A stretch of 64,000 bases of DNA, taken from Saprospiraceae bacterium (lineage in GTDB: Bacteria; Bacteroidota; Bacteroidia; Chitinophagales; Saprospiraceae). Made by a program: the position numbers and the translations under genes. The DNA lies in contig CATQHI010000003.1 of the NCBI GenBank assembly GCA_958295895.1, forward strand, positions 620,001 through 684,000, in the 5' to 3' direction. Below are positions 10,928 to 19,690 of this stretch, piece by piece. Numbering within the stretch: the stretch's first letter is position 1; every line of letters starts with the position of its first letter. The notes under the pieces were generated by a model. That model did no database searches. It was not told the origin of the DNA and saw only the letters and a list, made by a program, of their open reading frames with translations.

Positions 10928-13328
10928 AATCAAAGTGAACGTCACGGGATTCACCGGCAGGCACCACCACTTCCTCCTCCCCCCACCGCAGATGCACCTC
11001 CCGACCCGTAGCCGTCACGCTACCCCTTACCCCCGTAGGCCCCGACCGCTCCAGCGCAAAGCGCACCCCACCCCGGCCCCGCAGGAAGGGGTAGTAGCCT
11101 TCCATCGCCTTGAGGTGGCCGAAGGCAGGGGCCATGGTGACCGGCCCCTCCGGATTCTCATCATTGATGCCAGCCAGCAAAGTATAGACGAACAGGGCCG
11201 GGGCGGCGCCCCAGGGGTGGGCCTCGGAGCGGGTGGGCTTGCCGGGGGTCTCAAAGCGCTCCACCTGGGTGGTGGCCCCCTCAGCGACCATGTCGTACCA
11301 GGGCTGGAGGGCCTCGCGGGCTAGGTCGGCCCGCTCGTTTTGGCGAAGGGCCTCGAGTAGGTAGTAACGGAAGTAGTAGGTAGCCGGCACCAGACTCGTA
11401 TCGCGCACCACAGTATCGAGAACACCGTCGATGTCTTCTTCGGGAATGACGCCGGTGAGTACGGCCAGGATGCTACTGTGTTGGTCGAAAAAATCCAGGC
11501 TGGGCCGTTCGGCCACGAGGTGGCGGTCGGGCAGGTAATACTTATTGCGGATGGTCATGACCGCCCGATTAAACAAACTGCCCCACTCGTTGCCGGTCTC
11601 CCCGAGAGCATCGGCGAGCCGATCGGCCGACCGCAGAGCGTGAACGTACTGCAGGACGTAGGGCACGGAGGCATCGAGATCGGCGCCCTCGGCCAGGCCC
11701 CGGTTCCCGTTGGGGTACCAGTCTACGAAGGGCTTGTAGATCACATCGCGCAGCAGGCCACTCTCCGTGTCGTAGTGCAGGGCGAAGTAGTCCATGGTCA
11801 GCCGAATACCCGGCAGGAGCGGCCGCACGAAGGCCGTATCGTTGGTGCGCAGAAGGTAATCCCACACCATGTCCACGAAAATCAGGGAGTAGCTGGAGTG
11901 GAAGAAATTATGCCGCAGCGGGAAGCAGCTCTTCAGCATCCCCTCCGGATTACGGGCGTGGTGAAAGTCGAGCAGCGCGTTGCGGGTGTGACGGTCGTCG
12001 CCGCTCAGCGCCTGCCAGACCAGGGCGTGCACCTTGGTGTCGCCTACGTACTGCATGGTTTCGTAGTAGGCGTCGCTGAGGAAGTAGTCCTGAGTGCAGA
12101 TTTCCACGGTACGGCGGTCGGCGGCTACGATACGGTCGAGCTCGGCATCGTCGCTGCGCCAGGTAGCCGCTAACGGGATGGAACTCGTCACTCGTTGCAG
12201 CACGGGAGCGTAGAGCTGGAGGGGCTCCCCGGCGGTGGTCACCAGGATTTCCAGGTAGCGGAAGGTGCGGTACCAGGTGGGTACGTAGCTGCGGTCCGCC
12301 CCGCCGTCGGGCAGGAGCACGTCGAAGTAGCCCTTGACCAGCTTACCGGCCGTACTATCGCGGTGGGGCTTGCTGCGGTCGGCGTTGAAGAGGTTCTCCG
12401 TCCACGTATACTGCACCCGCGCCCCCGCCCCCCCGGACCACTGCAACGTAGGAAAGCCCATGGTGACCTCCTGCATATCGAGCAGTAGGCGGTAGCTTCC
12501 CGCTGGCGGTAGTGTGACGGCCTCCTCGCCGGTCATCCACCCCGGTGATGTGGTAATCCCTTCCTGAATCGGTACGCGCCGGAACGTCTGTTCGCTCAAC
12601 CTTTGGGGCGGCACGGTGCGCTTCTGTAGCATCCAGCGGAAGCCGGTCCCGTCGGTGACCTCATTACCCCGTTCGAGGAACTGGGCGGCCGTCCAACTGC
12701 TGTCGTCGAAGTCCGTTTGCTCCCAGCCCCAGGGGTAGCGCGCGGCGTAGAGGCTATCGGTGGGGTTATTGGCGTACAGCCCGCCGATGATGTCATTATT
12801 GTTGGTTCGCCACTTCACCTCGTGGGGCATAATTCCTCCGTTAATCAGAGTTTTATACCTCCCGTCGTACCCATTGCTAGTAAGTACCTCGGCCGCTCCG
12901 TAGCCCTGCACCAGCAGCGCCGTGTGTACGCTCTGGATGCCAAACATGCGGTGGTAGCCCCAGTTGGTGACCTGAATGGCTAGGGTATTGGTGCCGGATT
13001 GCAGGTAGGGCCGCAGGTCTACCCGATCGTAGCGCCAGTGCTCGACATCCCCCAACTGGGGCCCGAACGCTACCCACTCCCCGTTGACGTACAGGCGGAA
13101 GTGGTTATCGGCCGTCACCCCTACGATAAAACTATCCGGCAGCACGGCAAGATCGAACTGGCGGCGGAAGAGCACCACGCTATGATCCTCCACCGGGGCG
13201 GCGGGATGGGTAATCCAGTTAGCGGCAAGACTGACGGGCTCATCTGCCGGGGCCGCAGGTGCAACGGAAGTGGCAGCGGCGCTATTCTGGACAGCGCAGA
13301 GGAGTACACAGAGCAAAGACCGGATCAT
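10926..13328 (-). CDS. GH78-like alpha-L-rhamnosidase, secreted
   Basis: An 800-residue glycosidase predicted to release terminal alpha-L-rhamnose. It has a signal peptide (MIRSLLCVLLCAVQNSAAA), an N-terminal beta-sandwich with carbohydrate-module text (DNHFRLYVNGEWVAFGP, RYDRVDLRPYLQSGTN) and then the (alpha/alpha)6 barrel. The catalytic-region pattern DAYYETMQYVGDTK is at about 419-432, where GH78 enzymes place their acidic residues. C-terminal blocks include RSEAHPWGAAPALF and a final beta domain. It is divergent from the SDR gene, with a candidate -7 box 4 bases before the ATG. Related GH106 and other (alpha/alpha)6 families are possible, but GH78 fits best. Confidence 0.82.
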   Translation of the reverse strand: MIRSLLCVLLCAVQNSAAATSVAPAAPADEPVSLAANWITHPAAPVEDHSVVLFRRQFDLAVLPDSFIVGVTADNHFRLYVNGEWVAFGPQLGDVEHWRYDRVDLRPYLQSGTNTLAIQVTNWGYHRMFGIQSVHTALLVQGYGAAEVLTSNGYDGRYKTLINGGIMPHEVKWRTNNNDIIGGLYANNPTDSLYAARYPWGWEQTDFDDSSWTAAQFLERGNEVTDGTGFRWMLQKRTVPPQRLSEQTFRRVPIQEGITTSPGWMTGEEAVTLPPAGSYRLLLDMQEVTMGFPTLQWSGGAGARVQYTWTENLFNADRSKPHRDSTAGKLVKGYFDVLLPDGGADRSYVPTWYRTFRYLEILVTTAGEPLQLYAPVLQRVTSSIPLAATWRSDDAELDRIVAADRRTVEICTQDYFLSDAYYETMQYVGDTKVHALVWQALSGDDRHTRNALLDFHHARNPEGMLKSCFPLRHNFFHSSYSLIFVDMVWDYLLRTNDTAFVRPLLPGIRLTMDYFALHYDTESGLLRDVIYKPFVDWYPNGNRGLAEGADLDASVPYVLQYVHALRSADRLADALGETGNEWGSLFNRAVMTIRNKYYLPDRHLVAERPSLDFFDQHSSILAVLTGVIPEEDIDGVLDTVVRDTSLVPATYYFRYYLLEALRQNERADLAREALQPWYDMVAEGATTQVERFETPGKPTRSEAHPWGAAPALFVYTLLAGINDENPEGPVTMAPAFGHLKAMEGYYPFLRGRGGVRFALERSGPTGVRGSVTATGREVHLRWGEEEVVVPAGESRDVHFD

Positions 13329-13332
13329 CTGG

Positions 13333-13340
13333 CCAAGGTA
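13333..13340 (-). promoter_or_regulatory. Candidate -7 box of the GH78 gene
   Basis: Read on the minus strand this is TACCTTGG, 4 bases before the ATG at 13328. The context TTACCTTGGCC resembles the box at 46331 (TTACCTTTGGCC), with the same distance to the start codon. The gene may therefore be transcribed without a leader. Confidence 0.35.
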
Positions 13341-13390
13341 ACGAACCGACCCCTATGGGGCCCGGTTGAGCAGGCAAACTACCACGCAGT

Positions 13391-14191
13391 ATGAACATCG
13401 ATCTCGCCGGACAAACCGCCCTCGTCACCGGCTCCAGCACCGGGCTGGGACGGGCCTGCGCCCTCGGACTGGCCGCCGAGGGCATGAACGTGGTAATCAA
13501 TTACCACAGCAGCAAGGACGAAGCGGACGACACCGCCCACGAAATCACCCAGCGGGGCGGTAAGGCTATCGTCGTCCAGGCCGACGTATCGCAGGAGGAC
13601 GACGTGAGCCGGATGTTTGCCGAGTGCAACGAGGCCTTCGGTCACCTCGACGTGGTGGTCGCCAATGCCGGGCTGCAGGCCGATGCCGCCTTTACCGAGA
13701 TGACGCTGGCGGAGTGGAACCGGGTCATCAACGTCGACCTGACGGGGCAGTTCCTCTGCTGTCGCGAGGCCGCCCGGGTATTCCGCAAGCAGGGCATACA
13801 CGCGCACAGCACGTCGGCCGGCAAAATTATCTGCATGAGCAGCGTGCACGACGAGATCCCCTGGGCGGGTCACGTCAATTACGCCGCCGCTAAGGGGGGG
13901 GTCAAGATGCTCATGGAATCGATGGCCCAGGAGCTGGCCGCCGATAAGATCCGGGTGAACGCTATCTCCCCCGGAGCCATTCGCACCGACATCAATAAGG
14001 CGGCCTGGAGCACGGAGCAGGCGATGGACAAGCTGCTGCAGCTCATTCCCTACGGCCGCATCGGCGAGAGCGAGGATATCGCCAACCTTTGCATCTTTCT
14101 GGCCAGCGACCTGAGCGACTACATTACCGGGGAGTCGATCCACATTGACGGGGGCATGATGCTCTACCCCGGTTTCCGCTTCGGAGGATAG
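13391..14191 (+). CDS. SDR-family oxidoreductase, glucose 1-dehydrogenase-like
   Basis: A 266-residue classical short-chain dehydrogenase. The cofactor motif is TGSSTGLGRA (about 13-22), ANAG lies at about 91, the catalytic serine is in CMSSVHDE, and the Tyr/Lys pair is in NYAAAKGG. The sequence NYHSSKDEAD after beta-2 (a polar rather than acidic residue) favours NADP or dual specificity, as in bacterial glucose 1-dehydrogenases. The C-terminus (ITGESIHIDGGMMLYPGF) matches that group closely. Likely substrates are glucose or related sugars, though this is family inference. Its last 28 bases overlap the convergent O-antigen-ligase-like gene. Confidence 0.85.
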   Translation: MNIDLAGQTALVTGSSTGLGRACALGLAAEGMNVVINYHSSKDEADDTAHEITQRGGKAIVVQADVSQEDDVSRMFAECNEAFGHLDVVVANAGLQADAAFTEMTLAEWNRVINVDLTGQFLCCREAARVFRKQGIHAHSTSAGKIICMSSVHDEIPWAGHVNYAAAKGGVKMLMESMAQELAADKIRVNAISPGAIRTDINKAAWSTEQAMDKLLQLIPYGRIGESEDIANLCIFLASDLSDYITGESIHIDGGMMLYPGFRFGG

Positions 14192-15393
14192 GCGCATACG
14201 AGCAGCATCAGCGTAAAGAGCGTCACGCCTACGGAGGTCTCCAGGGTGTTTTCGACCAGGCAGCTCAGGGTGAGCATCGTCCACAGCGCGAAGTACAGGG
14301 GATCGCGCCACCGACCACCCCCGAAGCCGATGAGCAGAAAGCAGCCGACCGTGATGACGAAGCCCACCAGCCCCCCGGCCGCCAGGGCGGTGACGAACTG
14401 ATTGTGTGGCCGCTTACCGGGCACTCCGGGCAGGGCTACGGCGTACTTATCATCCATCACTCGGCGCAAGTTGCCGAAGCCTACCCCCAGCAGCGGATGC
14501 TCACGCCATACCTCCAGGCCCAATCGCATACTGGTCAGCCGGCCGGTATCGGAGTACTCACCACTGTCCTGACTGGGATCGCGGTGCATTAGCTCGTAGC
14601 GCATGTACTGCAGCTTGGTCCGGAAGGTGGGCACCGTCACGTAAGCCAGTACGGGTACGGAAAGTAGCACGACCAGGCCCCCCGTAAGCAGTCTGTAGCG
14701 TCCCTGCCCGATCGCCCACCATACGAGTAGCACCCCCACCCCGGCGTAGGCGGTGGCCAGTCCCGAGCGCACTGCCAGTAGGTGAAGGGCAATAAAGAGG
14801 AAGCTCCCTAGGACGGCAAGCCAGCGACTCCGGTACTGGAGCCCCCCGTGTATACCGATCACCGCACAGAGCGCCACCAGCAGCGAAAAGCGAACGTGGT
14901 TATGGCGGGGGACGGGCATGGGCTGGGCCTGCACGATGAGGGCATTGATCTGCTCAAAGTGTAGGGCGTAGTTGAAGAGTACGCCCGCGACCACCGCCGC
15001 TACGAAGGCGCACAGGGCGGTGCGGGGGAAAGCCGTCGGACGGATTAGCGTGGGACGGGGTAGAACCGCCGCCCACGCGATCGGTAGCAACAGCAGCGGA
15101 AGTTTAATCCGCAAACGCTCGAGCAGGTAATTCCAGTCCTGCGTCTGCCAGATGCCGACTAGCATCACGAGGTAGAGTCCGGCCAGCCCCCAAAAAAGTG
15201 AGGAGCGGAGCATAGGGGAAAGACCGGCACGCCACCGAGGGTTGATCCCACGCCGCGGATCGAGCACCAGGGCGACGACCGTGAGGATCGTAGCCACCGA
15301 AAGCACCACCGGCGAGAATACGAGCCCCACGAAAATGCCCGGTATACTTACCGTCAGCCACCCCCGGTCTTGCCATAGTTCGCGCAGCCTCAC
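14164..15393 (-). CDS. O-antigen ligase family membrane protein
   Basis: A 409-residue protein with about 10-12 membrane spans and a large periplasmic loop (about residues 255-325). In that loop EYSDTGRLTSMRLGLEVWREHPLLGVGFGN carries the R...(E)HPLLGVGxGN pattern of the Wzy_C/O-antigen ligase family. Members join O-polysaccharide to lipid A core or polymerise repeat units on the periplasmic face. KRPHNQFV, with the conserved histidine of HN(Q/L), follows at the expected distance. Ligase versus polymerase cannot be told apart here. No other LPS genes are adjacent. The 3' end overlaps the SDR gene by 28 bases, and the 5' end lies 47 bases from divergent pheS. Confidence 0.8.
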   Translation of the reverse strand: MRLRELWQDRGWLTVSIPGIFVGLVFSPVVLSVATILTVVALVLDPRRGINPRWRAGLSPMLRSSLFWGLAGLYLVMLVGIWQTQDWNYLLERLRIKLPLLLLPIAWAAVLPRPTLIRPTAFPRTALCAFVAAVVAGVLFNYALHFEQINALIVQAQPMPVPRHNHVRFSLLVALCAVIGIHGGLQYRSRWLAVLGSFLFIALHLLAVRSGLATAYAGVGVLLVWWAIGQGRYRLLTGGLVVLLSVPVLAYVTVPTFRTKLQYMRYELMHRDPSQDSGEYSDTGRLTSMRLGLEVWREHPLLGVGFGNLRRVMDDKYAVALPGVPGKRPHNQFVTALAAGGLVGFVITVGCFLLIGFGGGRWRDPLYFALWTMLTLSCLVENTLETSVGVTLFTLMLLVCAYPPKRKPG

Positions 15394-15427
15394 CCCGCCA
15401 AGATAGGTCCGGACCCAGCGACGTGGC

Positions 15428-15435
15428 TATCTTCG
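15428..15435 (+). promoter_or_regulatory. pheS: Candidate -7 box of pheS
   Basis: TATCTTCG lies 5 bases before the pheS ATG at 15441 and resembles TAnnTTTG. The placement is the same as in four other genes in the window and suggests a leaderless or nearly leaderless message. Confidence 0.35.
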
Positions 15436-15440
15436 CCGCC

Positions 15441-16493
15441 ATGGAAGTATTCGACCGCCTGACCCAGCTGATCGCCGAGATTGAGTCCGCCCCGGCCCCC
15501 ACCCCCGAGGCCGTCGAGGCCTTCCGCATCCGTTACCTGGGCAGTAAGAATGTACTAAAGCCGCTGATGGGCGAAATTCGCACCATCCCCAACGAGCGCA
15601 AGCCGGAGTTCGGCCAGTTGGTCAACCGAGCTAAGGAGGTGGCCCAGCGGCGGTACGATGATCTACTGACAGCCACCAAAAACGGGGAGCAAAGCCAGCA
15701 AGCGAGCGACCTTGATCTCACCGCCCCCGCCGAGCCCCTGCCCCTAGGTAGCCGCCACCCCATCGCGCTGACCATGCGCCGCATCGTTTCCATCTTCGAG
15801 CGCATCGGCTTTACCGTCGCCGAGGGGCCCGAAATCGAGGACGACTGGCACAACTTCTCGGCCATGAATACGCCGGAGGACCACCCCGCCCGCGATATGC
15901 AGGATACCTTCTACGTCAGCGCCGGCATGCCCACCGGGCCGGACCACACCGCCATGCTCCTGCGTACCCATACCAGCTCGGTGCAGGCCCGGACCATGGA
16001 AACGCAAAAGCCACCCATCCGTATCATTGCCCCCGGTCGGGTGTACCGCAACGAGACCATCAGCGCCCGCAGTCACGCCCAGTTCCACCAGGTGGAGGGA
16101 CTCTACATCGCTGAGCGTGTCAGCTTCGCCGATATGAAGGCTACCCTGCTGCACTTCGCCCGGGCCATGTACGGACCGGAGACGAAGATCCGCCTACGCC
16201 CCAGCTACTTCCCCTTCACCGAGCCCAGTGCCGAGATGGACATCTGGTGGGGCCTGGAAACCGAACACGACCACCGCATCACCAAGGGCACCGGCTGGCT
16301 GGAGATCATGGGCTGCGGCATGGTCGACCCGCAGGTGCTGACCAACTGTGGCATCGACCCCGAGCGGTACAGCGGCTACGCCTTCGGCATGGGCATCGAG
16401 CGGCAGGCCATGCTGCTGTATAACATTCAGGACATCCGGCTGATGTTTGAGAATGACGTGCGGTTTCTGCGGCAGTTTGCCTCAGTACTGTAG
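15441..16493 (+). CDS. pheS: Phenylalanine-tRNA ligase alpha subunit
   Basis: Catalytic subunit of the (alpha-beta)2 enzyme that charges tRNA-Phe. It is 350 residues long, within the usual range. The N-terminal coiled-coil region (about 1-90) binds tRNA. Class II motifs follow: motif 2 around GRVYRNETISARSHAQFHQVEG and motif 3 around GYAFGMGIERQAMLLYNI. PSYFPFTEPSAEMDI is the classic PheS segment that lines the phenylalanine pocket. The ATG at 15441 starts MEVFDRLTQLIAEIE; the upstream in-frame start would add six residues overlapping a promoter-like box. pheT is not adjacent, which is common in Bacteroidota. The stop codon lies inside a terminator-like stem. Confidence 0.96.
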   Translation: MEVFDRLTQLIAEIESAPAPTPEAVEAFRIRYLGSKNVLKPLMGEIRTIPNERKPEFGQLVNRAKEVAQRRYDDLLTATKNGEQSQQASDLDLTAPAEPLPLGSRHPIALTMRRIVSIFERIGFTVAEGPEIEDDWHNFSAMNTPEDHPARDMQDTFYVSAGMPTGPDHTAMLLRTHTSSVQARTMETQKPPIRIIAPGRVYRNETISARSHAQFHQVEGLYIAERVSFADMKATLLHFARAMYGPETKIRLRPSYFPFTEPSAEMDIWWGLETEHDHRITKGTGWLEIMGCGMVDPQVLTNCGIDPERYSGYAFGMGIERQAMLLYNIQDIRLMFENDVRFLRQFASVL

Positions 16494-16539
16494 CGACGGG
16501 TTAGCTACGCTGCTTCCTTCGGAGGTTAGCCGTCGCTAC
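16490..16539. terminator. Bidirectional hairpin terminator between pheS and ubiA-like gene
   Basis: GTAGCGACGG (16490-16499) pairs perfectly with CCGTCGCTAC (16530-16539), a 10-bp stem around a 30-base loop. The pheS stop TAG (16491-16493) is in the left arm and the stop of the convergent prenyltransferase (16536-16538) is in the right arm. One structure could therefore end both transcripts. There is no U-tract on either side, so the terminator role is inferred from position. Confidence 0.55.
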
Positions 16540-17414
16540 ACGTAGATATCCAGGATCGAGATCAGCCCGAAGGCCACGCTAGCCAACCCGTTTGTAGTGA
16601 AAAAGGCCAGGTTCACCCGGCTCAGATCGCCCGGCCGCACCAGGCTATGTTGGTAGGCTAGTAAGGACAAGAACAGCGCGCCCGCCACCACCGTGAGCCA
16701 GCCAAACTCTGGATAGAATTGGTGCTGGAAGTACAGGGCATAAACAAGGGCGGCCGCACAGAGCAGATGCAGTATGCGTCCCAGCCGCAGGGCCCCCACC
16801 GTACCGAGTTGTACGGGAATGGAGTAGAGCTCCTCCCGCCGGTCGAACTCCTCGTCCTGCAGCGCATAGATAATGTCAAAGCCTGATACCCAGAGCAGCA
16901 CCACCGCACCGTATAGCACTGGCAGCAATGCCCAGGAGGCGGTCACGGCAAGATATGCTCCCACGGGGGCAAGGGCCAGTCCGAGTCCGAGTACAAAATG
17001 ACAGAGGTAGGTGAACCGCTTAGTGTAACTATAGCCCAGAATAACGGCTAGTGCAACCGGGGCGAGGGCCAAACAAAGTGGGTTAAGCAGCCCGGCACAC
17101 GCCAGAAAGAGCGCACAATTGAGCAATACGAAATTGCGGGCGGCCGTGGCCGAGATGGCCCCCGCCGGTATCTCGCGCACGGCCGTACGGGGGTTCCTGC
17201 GGTCGATGTGGCGGTCCAGGTAGCGGTTAAAAGCCATCGCCGCCGAACGGGCGAAGACCATGCAGCCGAGCACGAGCAGGAGCTTTCCTAGGCTCAGTAC
17301 GCCGTGGTCGAGGGTAGCCAGGAAGAAGCCCAGCAGCGCGAAGGGCAGGGCGAAGATGGTGTGGCTGAACTTGACGAGAGAGAAAAAGCGACTGACCCGG
17401 CGCAGGCTGGACAT
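16536..17414 (-). CDS. UbiA-family prenyltransferase, MqnP-like
   Basis: A 292-residue integral membrane prenyltransferase with about 9 helices. The first aspartate-rich motif is AFNRYLDRHIDRRNPRTAVRE (about 65-85), and the second is DIIYALQDEEFDRREELYSIPV. This pair binds the prenyl diphosphate through magnesium. The NPRTA.R.IP.G and YS.PV variants match the UbiA-like group assigned to the futalosine menaquinone pathway (MqnP) and to 4-hydroxybenzoate prenyltransferases, rather than MenA. Attachment of a prenyl chain to a quinone precursor is the expected role. The start at 17414 (MSSLRRVSRFFSLVKFSHTIF) gives the family's usual N-terminus; the open frame runs 27 codons further. Pathway assignment is an inference. 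Confidence 0.83.
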   Translation of the reverse strand: MSSLRRVSRFFSLVKFSHTIFALPFALLGFFLATLDHGVLSLGKLLLVLGCMVFARSAAMAFNRYLDRHIDRRNPRTAVREIPAGAISATAARNFVLLNCALFLACAGLLNPLCLALAPVALAVILGYSYTKRFTYLCHFVLGLGLALAPVGAYLAVTASWALLPVLYGAVVLLWVSGFDIIYALQDEEFDRREELYSIPVQLGTVGALRLGRILHLLCAAALVYALYFQHQFYPEFGWLTVVAGALFLSLLAYQHSLVRPGDLSRVNLAFFTTNGLASVAFGLISILDIYV

Positions 17415-17541
17415 AGGCGGTGGCAACTGACGGCGGAGGGTAAAAGCGGTAGGCCGGCCATTTGTTGCTCCGCAGAATTTTACCCCGGCCACCAACGCCG
17501 GGGTACCGCTACTACGTCTGACGGTCCAAATCCCCCCCCTT

Positions 17542-18843
17542 ATGCGACTACTTACTTACTCCGCCCTGGTATTCTTCCTCCTGCTCACCGGTTGTACCGA
17601 GGACGAATGTATGGAAACCGTCCACTACCAGAGCTACCAGCCCGTACTGGTCTCGGCGGCGGATTGGCGTAGTACCGACTTCACCTACGAGGCCGCCGGC
17701 GAGGTCTGCGAGCCCTCCGGCTTCTACGTTTACGGCGATTACCTCCTCATCGTGGACCGCAACGCCGGCCTGCATATTTTCGACAACCGCGATAACGATG
17801 CCCCGCGCCCGCTGAGCTTTCTGCCCATCCCCGGCGGACAGGGCATCGCCGTACGCAACAATATCCTTTACGTCAGTCAGTACCTCGATCTGCTGGCCTT
17901 CGACCTGAGTGATCCCAAGGAACCGCAATTTCTTCACCGTACGGAGGACGTCTTCGAGCTTTACTCGGTATTCGCCGGCCAGATGGCCTACACCGGGGAG
18001 TATATCGTGGAATATGAACCCACCAACGAGGTGATGGAGCTCAGCTGTAGCGAGGCCCGTGCTAGGGAGAACAGCTTCTGGGCAGACGGCCTCTTCTTTG
18101 CCTCTACGAGCATCACTAACAATATGTCTGGCAGTCGCAGCGCCGGGTTCACCACCGAAGTAGTAGGGCAAGGAGGTAGCCTAGCCCGCTTCACCATCTC
18201 CAACGGCACGCTCTACGCCGTAGACCAGCAAAGCCTGCGCACGTTTTCGCTGGAAAATCCTGCCGAGCCCGCCTTCGTCGGCACCACCGCCCTGGGGTGG
18301 GACATCGAGACCATCTTCCCCTACAAGGACCAGCTCTACATCGGCTCCACTTCAGGAATGCACATTTACGACGTAAGCACCCCCCTGCGCCCGGAGTATC
18401 TGTCCACCTTCGAACACGTGCTGAGTTGTGACCCCGTGGTGGTGCAGGACGACGTAGCCTACGTCACTATGTGGGGCGGCAGCGACTGCGGTAGCCGCAC
18501 CGATCAGCTGACTGTCCTGAATGTAAGCAATCCCCGCCGCCCCATCGAGCTAGAGACTATCCCCATGGAACAGAGCCACGGCCTGGGCATAAAGGACGAC
18601 CGCCTCTACCTCTGCAGCGGCACCCTGGGCATCAAGGTATTTGCCCTACGGGAAGACGGCCGCCTCGGTCCGCTCCTTACCACCGAGCCTGGCTTCAATG
18701 CCCGCGACATCATCGTACGGCACGACCGCCCCGAACTGATCGTGTTCGGCTGGGAGCAGGCCGGCATCCGGCAGTACGATTACACGGAGGCCGGAGAGGT
18801 CGTGGCGGTGAGCGATATCTCCATCTGCCCTGTACAACTTTAG
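17542..18843 (+). CDS. LVIVD/beta-propeller-like surface lipoprotein
   Basis: A 433-residue lipoprotein with signal peptide MRLLTYSALVFFLLLTGC (lipobox LLTGC, cysteine 18). The mature protein is a series of about 40-60-residue repeats with patterns such as Y..GDYLLIVDRNAGLHIFDNRDNDAPR, NNILYVSQYLDLLAFDLSDPKEPQ, DQLYIGSTSGMHIYDVSTPLRPE and DRLYLCSGTLGIKVFALR. This is the LVIVD repeat type that folds as a beta-propeller. Such proteins sit on the outer membrane; ligands are unknown. Four cysteines in the mature chain could pair. It precedes the sigma-factor cassette on the same strand with a 48-base gap, so shared regulation is possible but not evident. Confidence 0.75.
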   Translation: MRLLTYSALVFFLLLTGCTEDECMETVHYQSYQPVLVSAADWRSTDFTYEAAGEVCEPSGFYVYGDYLLIVDRNAGLHIFDNRDNDAPRPLSFLPIPGGQGIAVRNNILYVSQYLDLLAFDLSDPKEPQFLHRTEDVFELYSVFAGQMAYTGEYIVEYEPTNEVMELSCSEARARENSFWADGLFFASTSITNNMSGSRSAGFTTEVVGQGGSLARFTISNGTLYAVDQQSLRTFSLENPAEPAFVGTTALGWDIETIFPYKDQLYIGSTSGMHIYDVSTPLRPEYLSTFEHVLSCDPVVVQDDVAYVTMWGGSDCGSRTDQLTVLNVSNPRRPIELETIPMEQSHGLGIKDDRLYLCSGTLGIKVFALREDGRLGPLLTTEPGFNARDIIVRHDRPELIVFGWEQAGIRQYDYTEAGEVVAVSDISICPVQL

Positions 18844-18891
18844 TACTACTACATCCTGCATCCGTATATTCACCTAGTCCACCAGTCAACC

Positions 18892-19689
18892 ATGCGCTAC
18901 TCCCTCATCCTACTTTTCCTACTGAGCGTCTCGGTTGTGGTAGCGCAGGACCGGCAGCTCTACGCCGACCGGGTGGAGGTACGCGGCGGCCGTGACCGCA
19001 GCGGCACGGTGACCGAATACGACTACGGCCGCCAGGTCACGATTGAAAAACGGGGCGGTCGGGTGAGTACCATCCCCTGGCGTCGTATCGTACGGGTACA
19101 CTTTGCCCTGGATCAGGAGGAATTGATGCGCAGGGACGACCCTACCGCTGGGGCACAGGACGTCACTGCGGCCCCCGACCGTGGTTGGCGGCACCAGCTT
19201 ACTACTACGATGGGCCTCTCGCGTTCCCCCCTCCCCTTCAACCAATTCGGTAGTCGGGGGCAACTCAACGTCGGGGCCGGGGCGGCCTACCACTACGTGC
19301 GGCCCGTGGGCAAGGTGCTCGTAGGGATAGGCGGCGGTGCCGAGGTCATGAGCCCCCGCAACGAAGAGCGCGTCCTCCTGCTTACGGGTCTGGCGGAATA
19401 CCAGCTTGGTGACGGACGGCTACGTCCACTCGTCCGCCTACTGGCCGGTGCCAACCTTCCCCTGGGCCACCCTGACCTACAGCTCAGCGGGCGGAGCGTG
19501 GGTTACGTGGCGCATCCCGCCGTGGGTATAGCGCTGCTGCCGCCCCGGGGACGGTGGGGCACGCTGCTATTCGACGTGGGTTACCGCTTTACGCAGGTGG
19601 AGTTCCGCACCGAAAACCAGAACCTGGAGCTCGTCAGCCGCCGCATCAATTACCGCCGCCTCATCTTCACTATCGGCACCCGCTTCTAA
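18892..19689 (+). CDS. Predicted outer-membrane barrel protein of the sigma-factor cassette
   Basis: No named family recognised. The 265-residue protein has a signal peptide (MRYSLILLFLLSVSVVVAQ). A short domain follows with DRVEVRGGRDRSGTV..YDYGRQVTIEKRGGR, which looks like a small beta-rich module. From about residue 100 there are alternating hydrophobic strands that end in LIFTIGTRF. A terminal aromatic residue after a beta strand is typical of outer-membrane beta-barrels. Its stop is one base before the GTG of the ECF sigma factor, so the two are almost certainly co-transcribed. Function inferred only from architecture: an envelope component or sensor tied to the sigma factor. Confidence 0.6.
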   Translation: MRYSLILLFLLSVSVVVAQDRQLYADRVEVRGGRDRSGTVTEYDYGRQVTIEKRGGRVSTIPWRRIVRVHFALDQEELMRRDDPTAGAQDVTAAPDRGWRHQLTTTMGLSRSPLPFNQFGSRGQLNVGAGAAYHYVRPVGKVLVGIGGGAEVMSPRNEERVLLLTGLAEYQLGDGRLRPLVRLLAGANLPLGHPDLQLSGRSVGYVAHPAVGIALLPPRGRWGTLLFDVGYRFTQVEFRTENQNLELVSRRINYRRLIFTIGTRF

Positions 19690-19690
19690 G

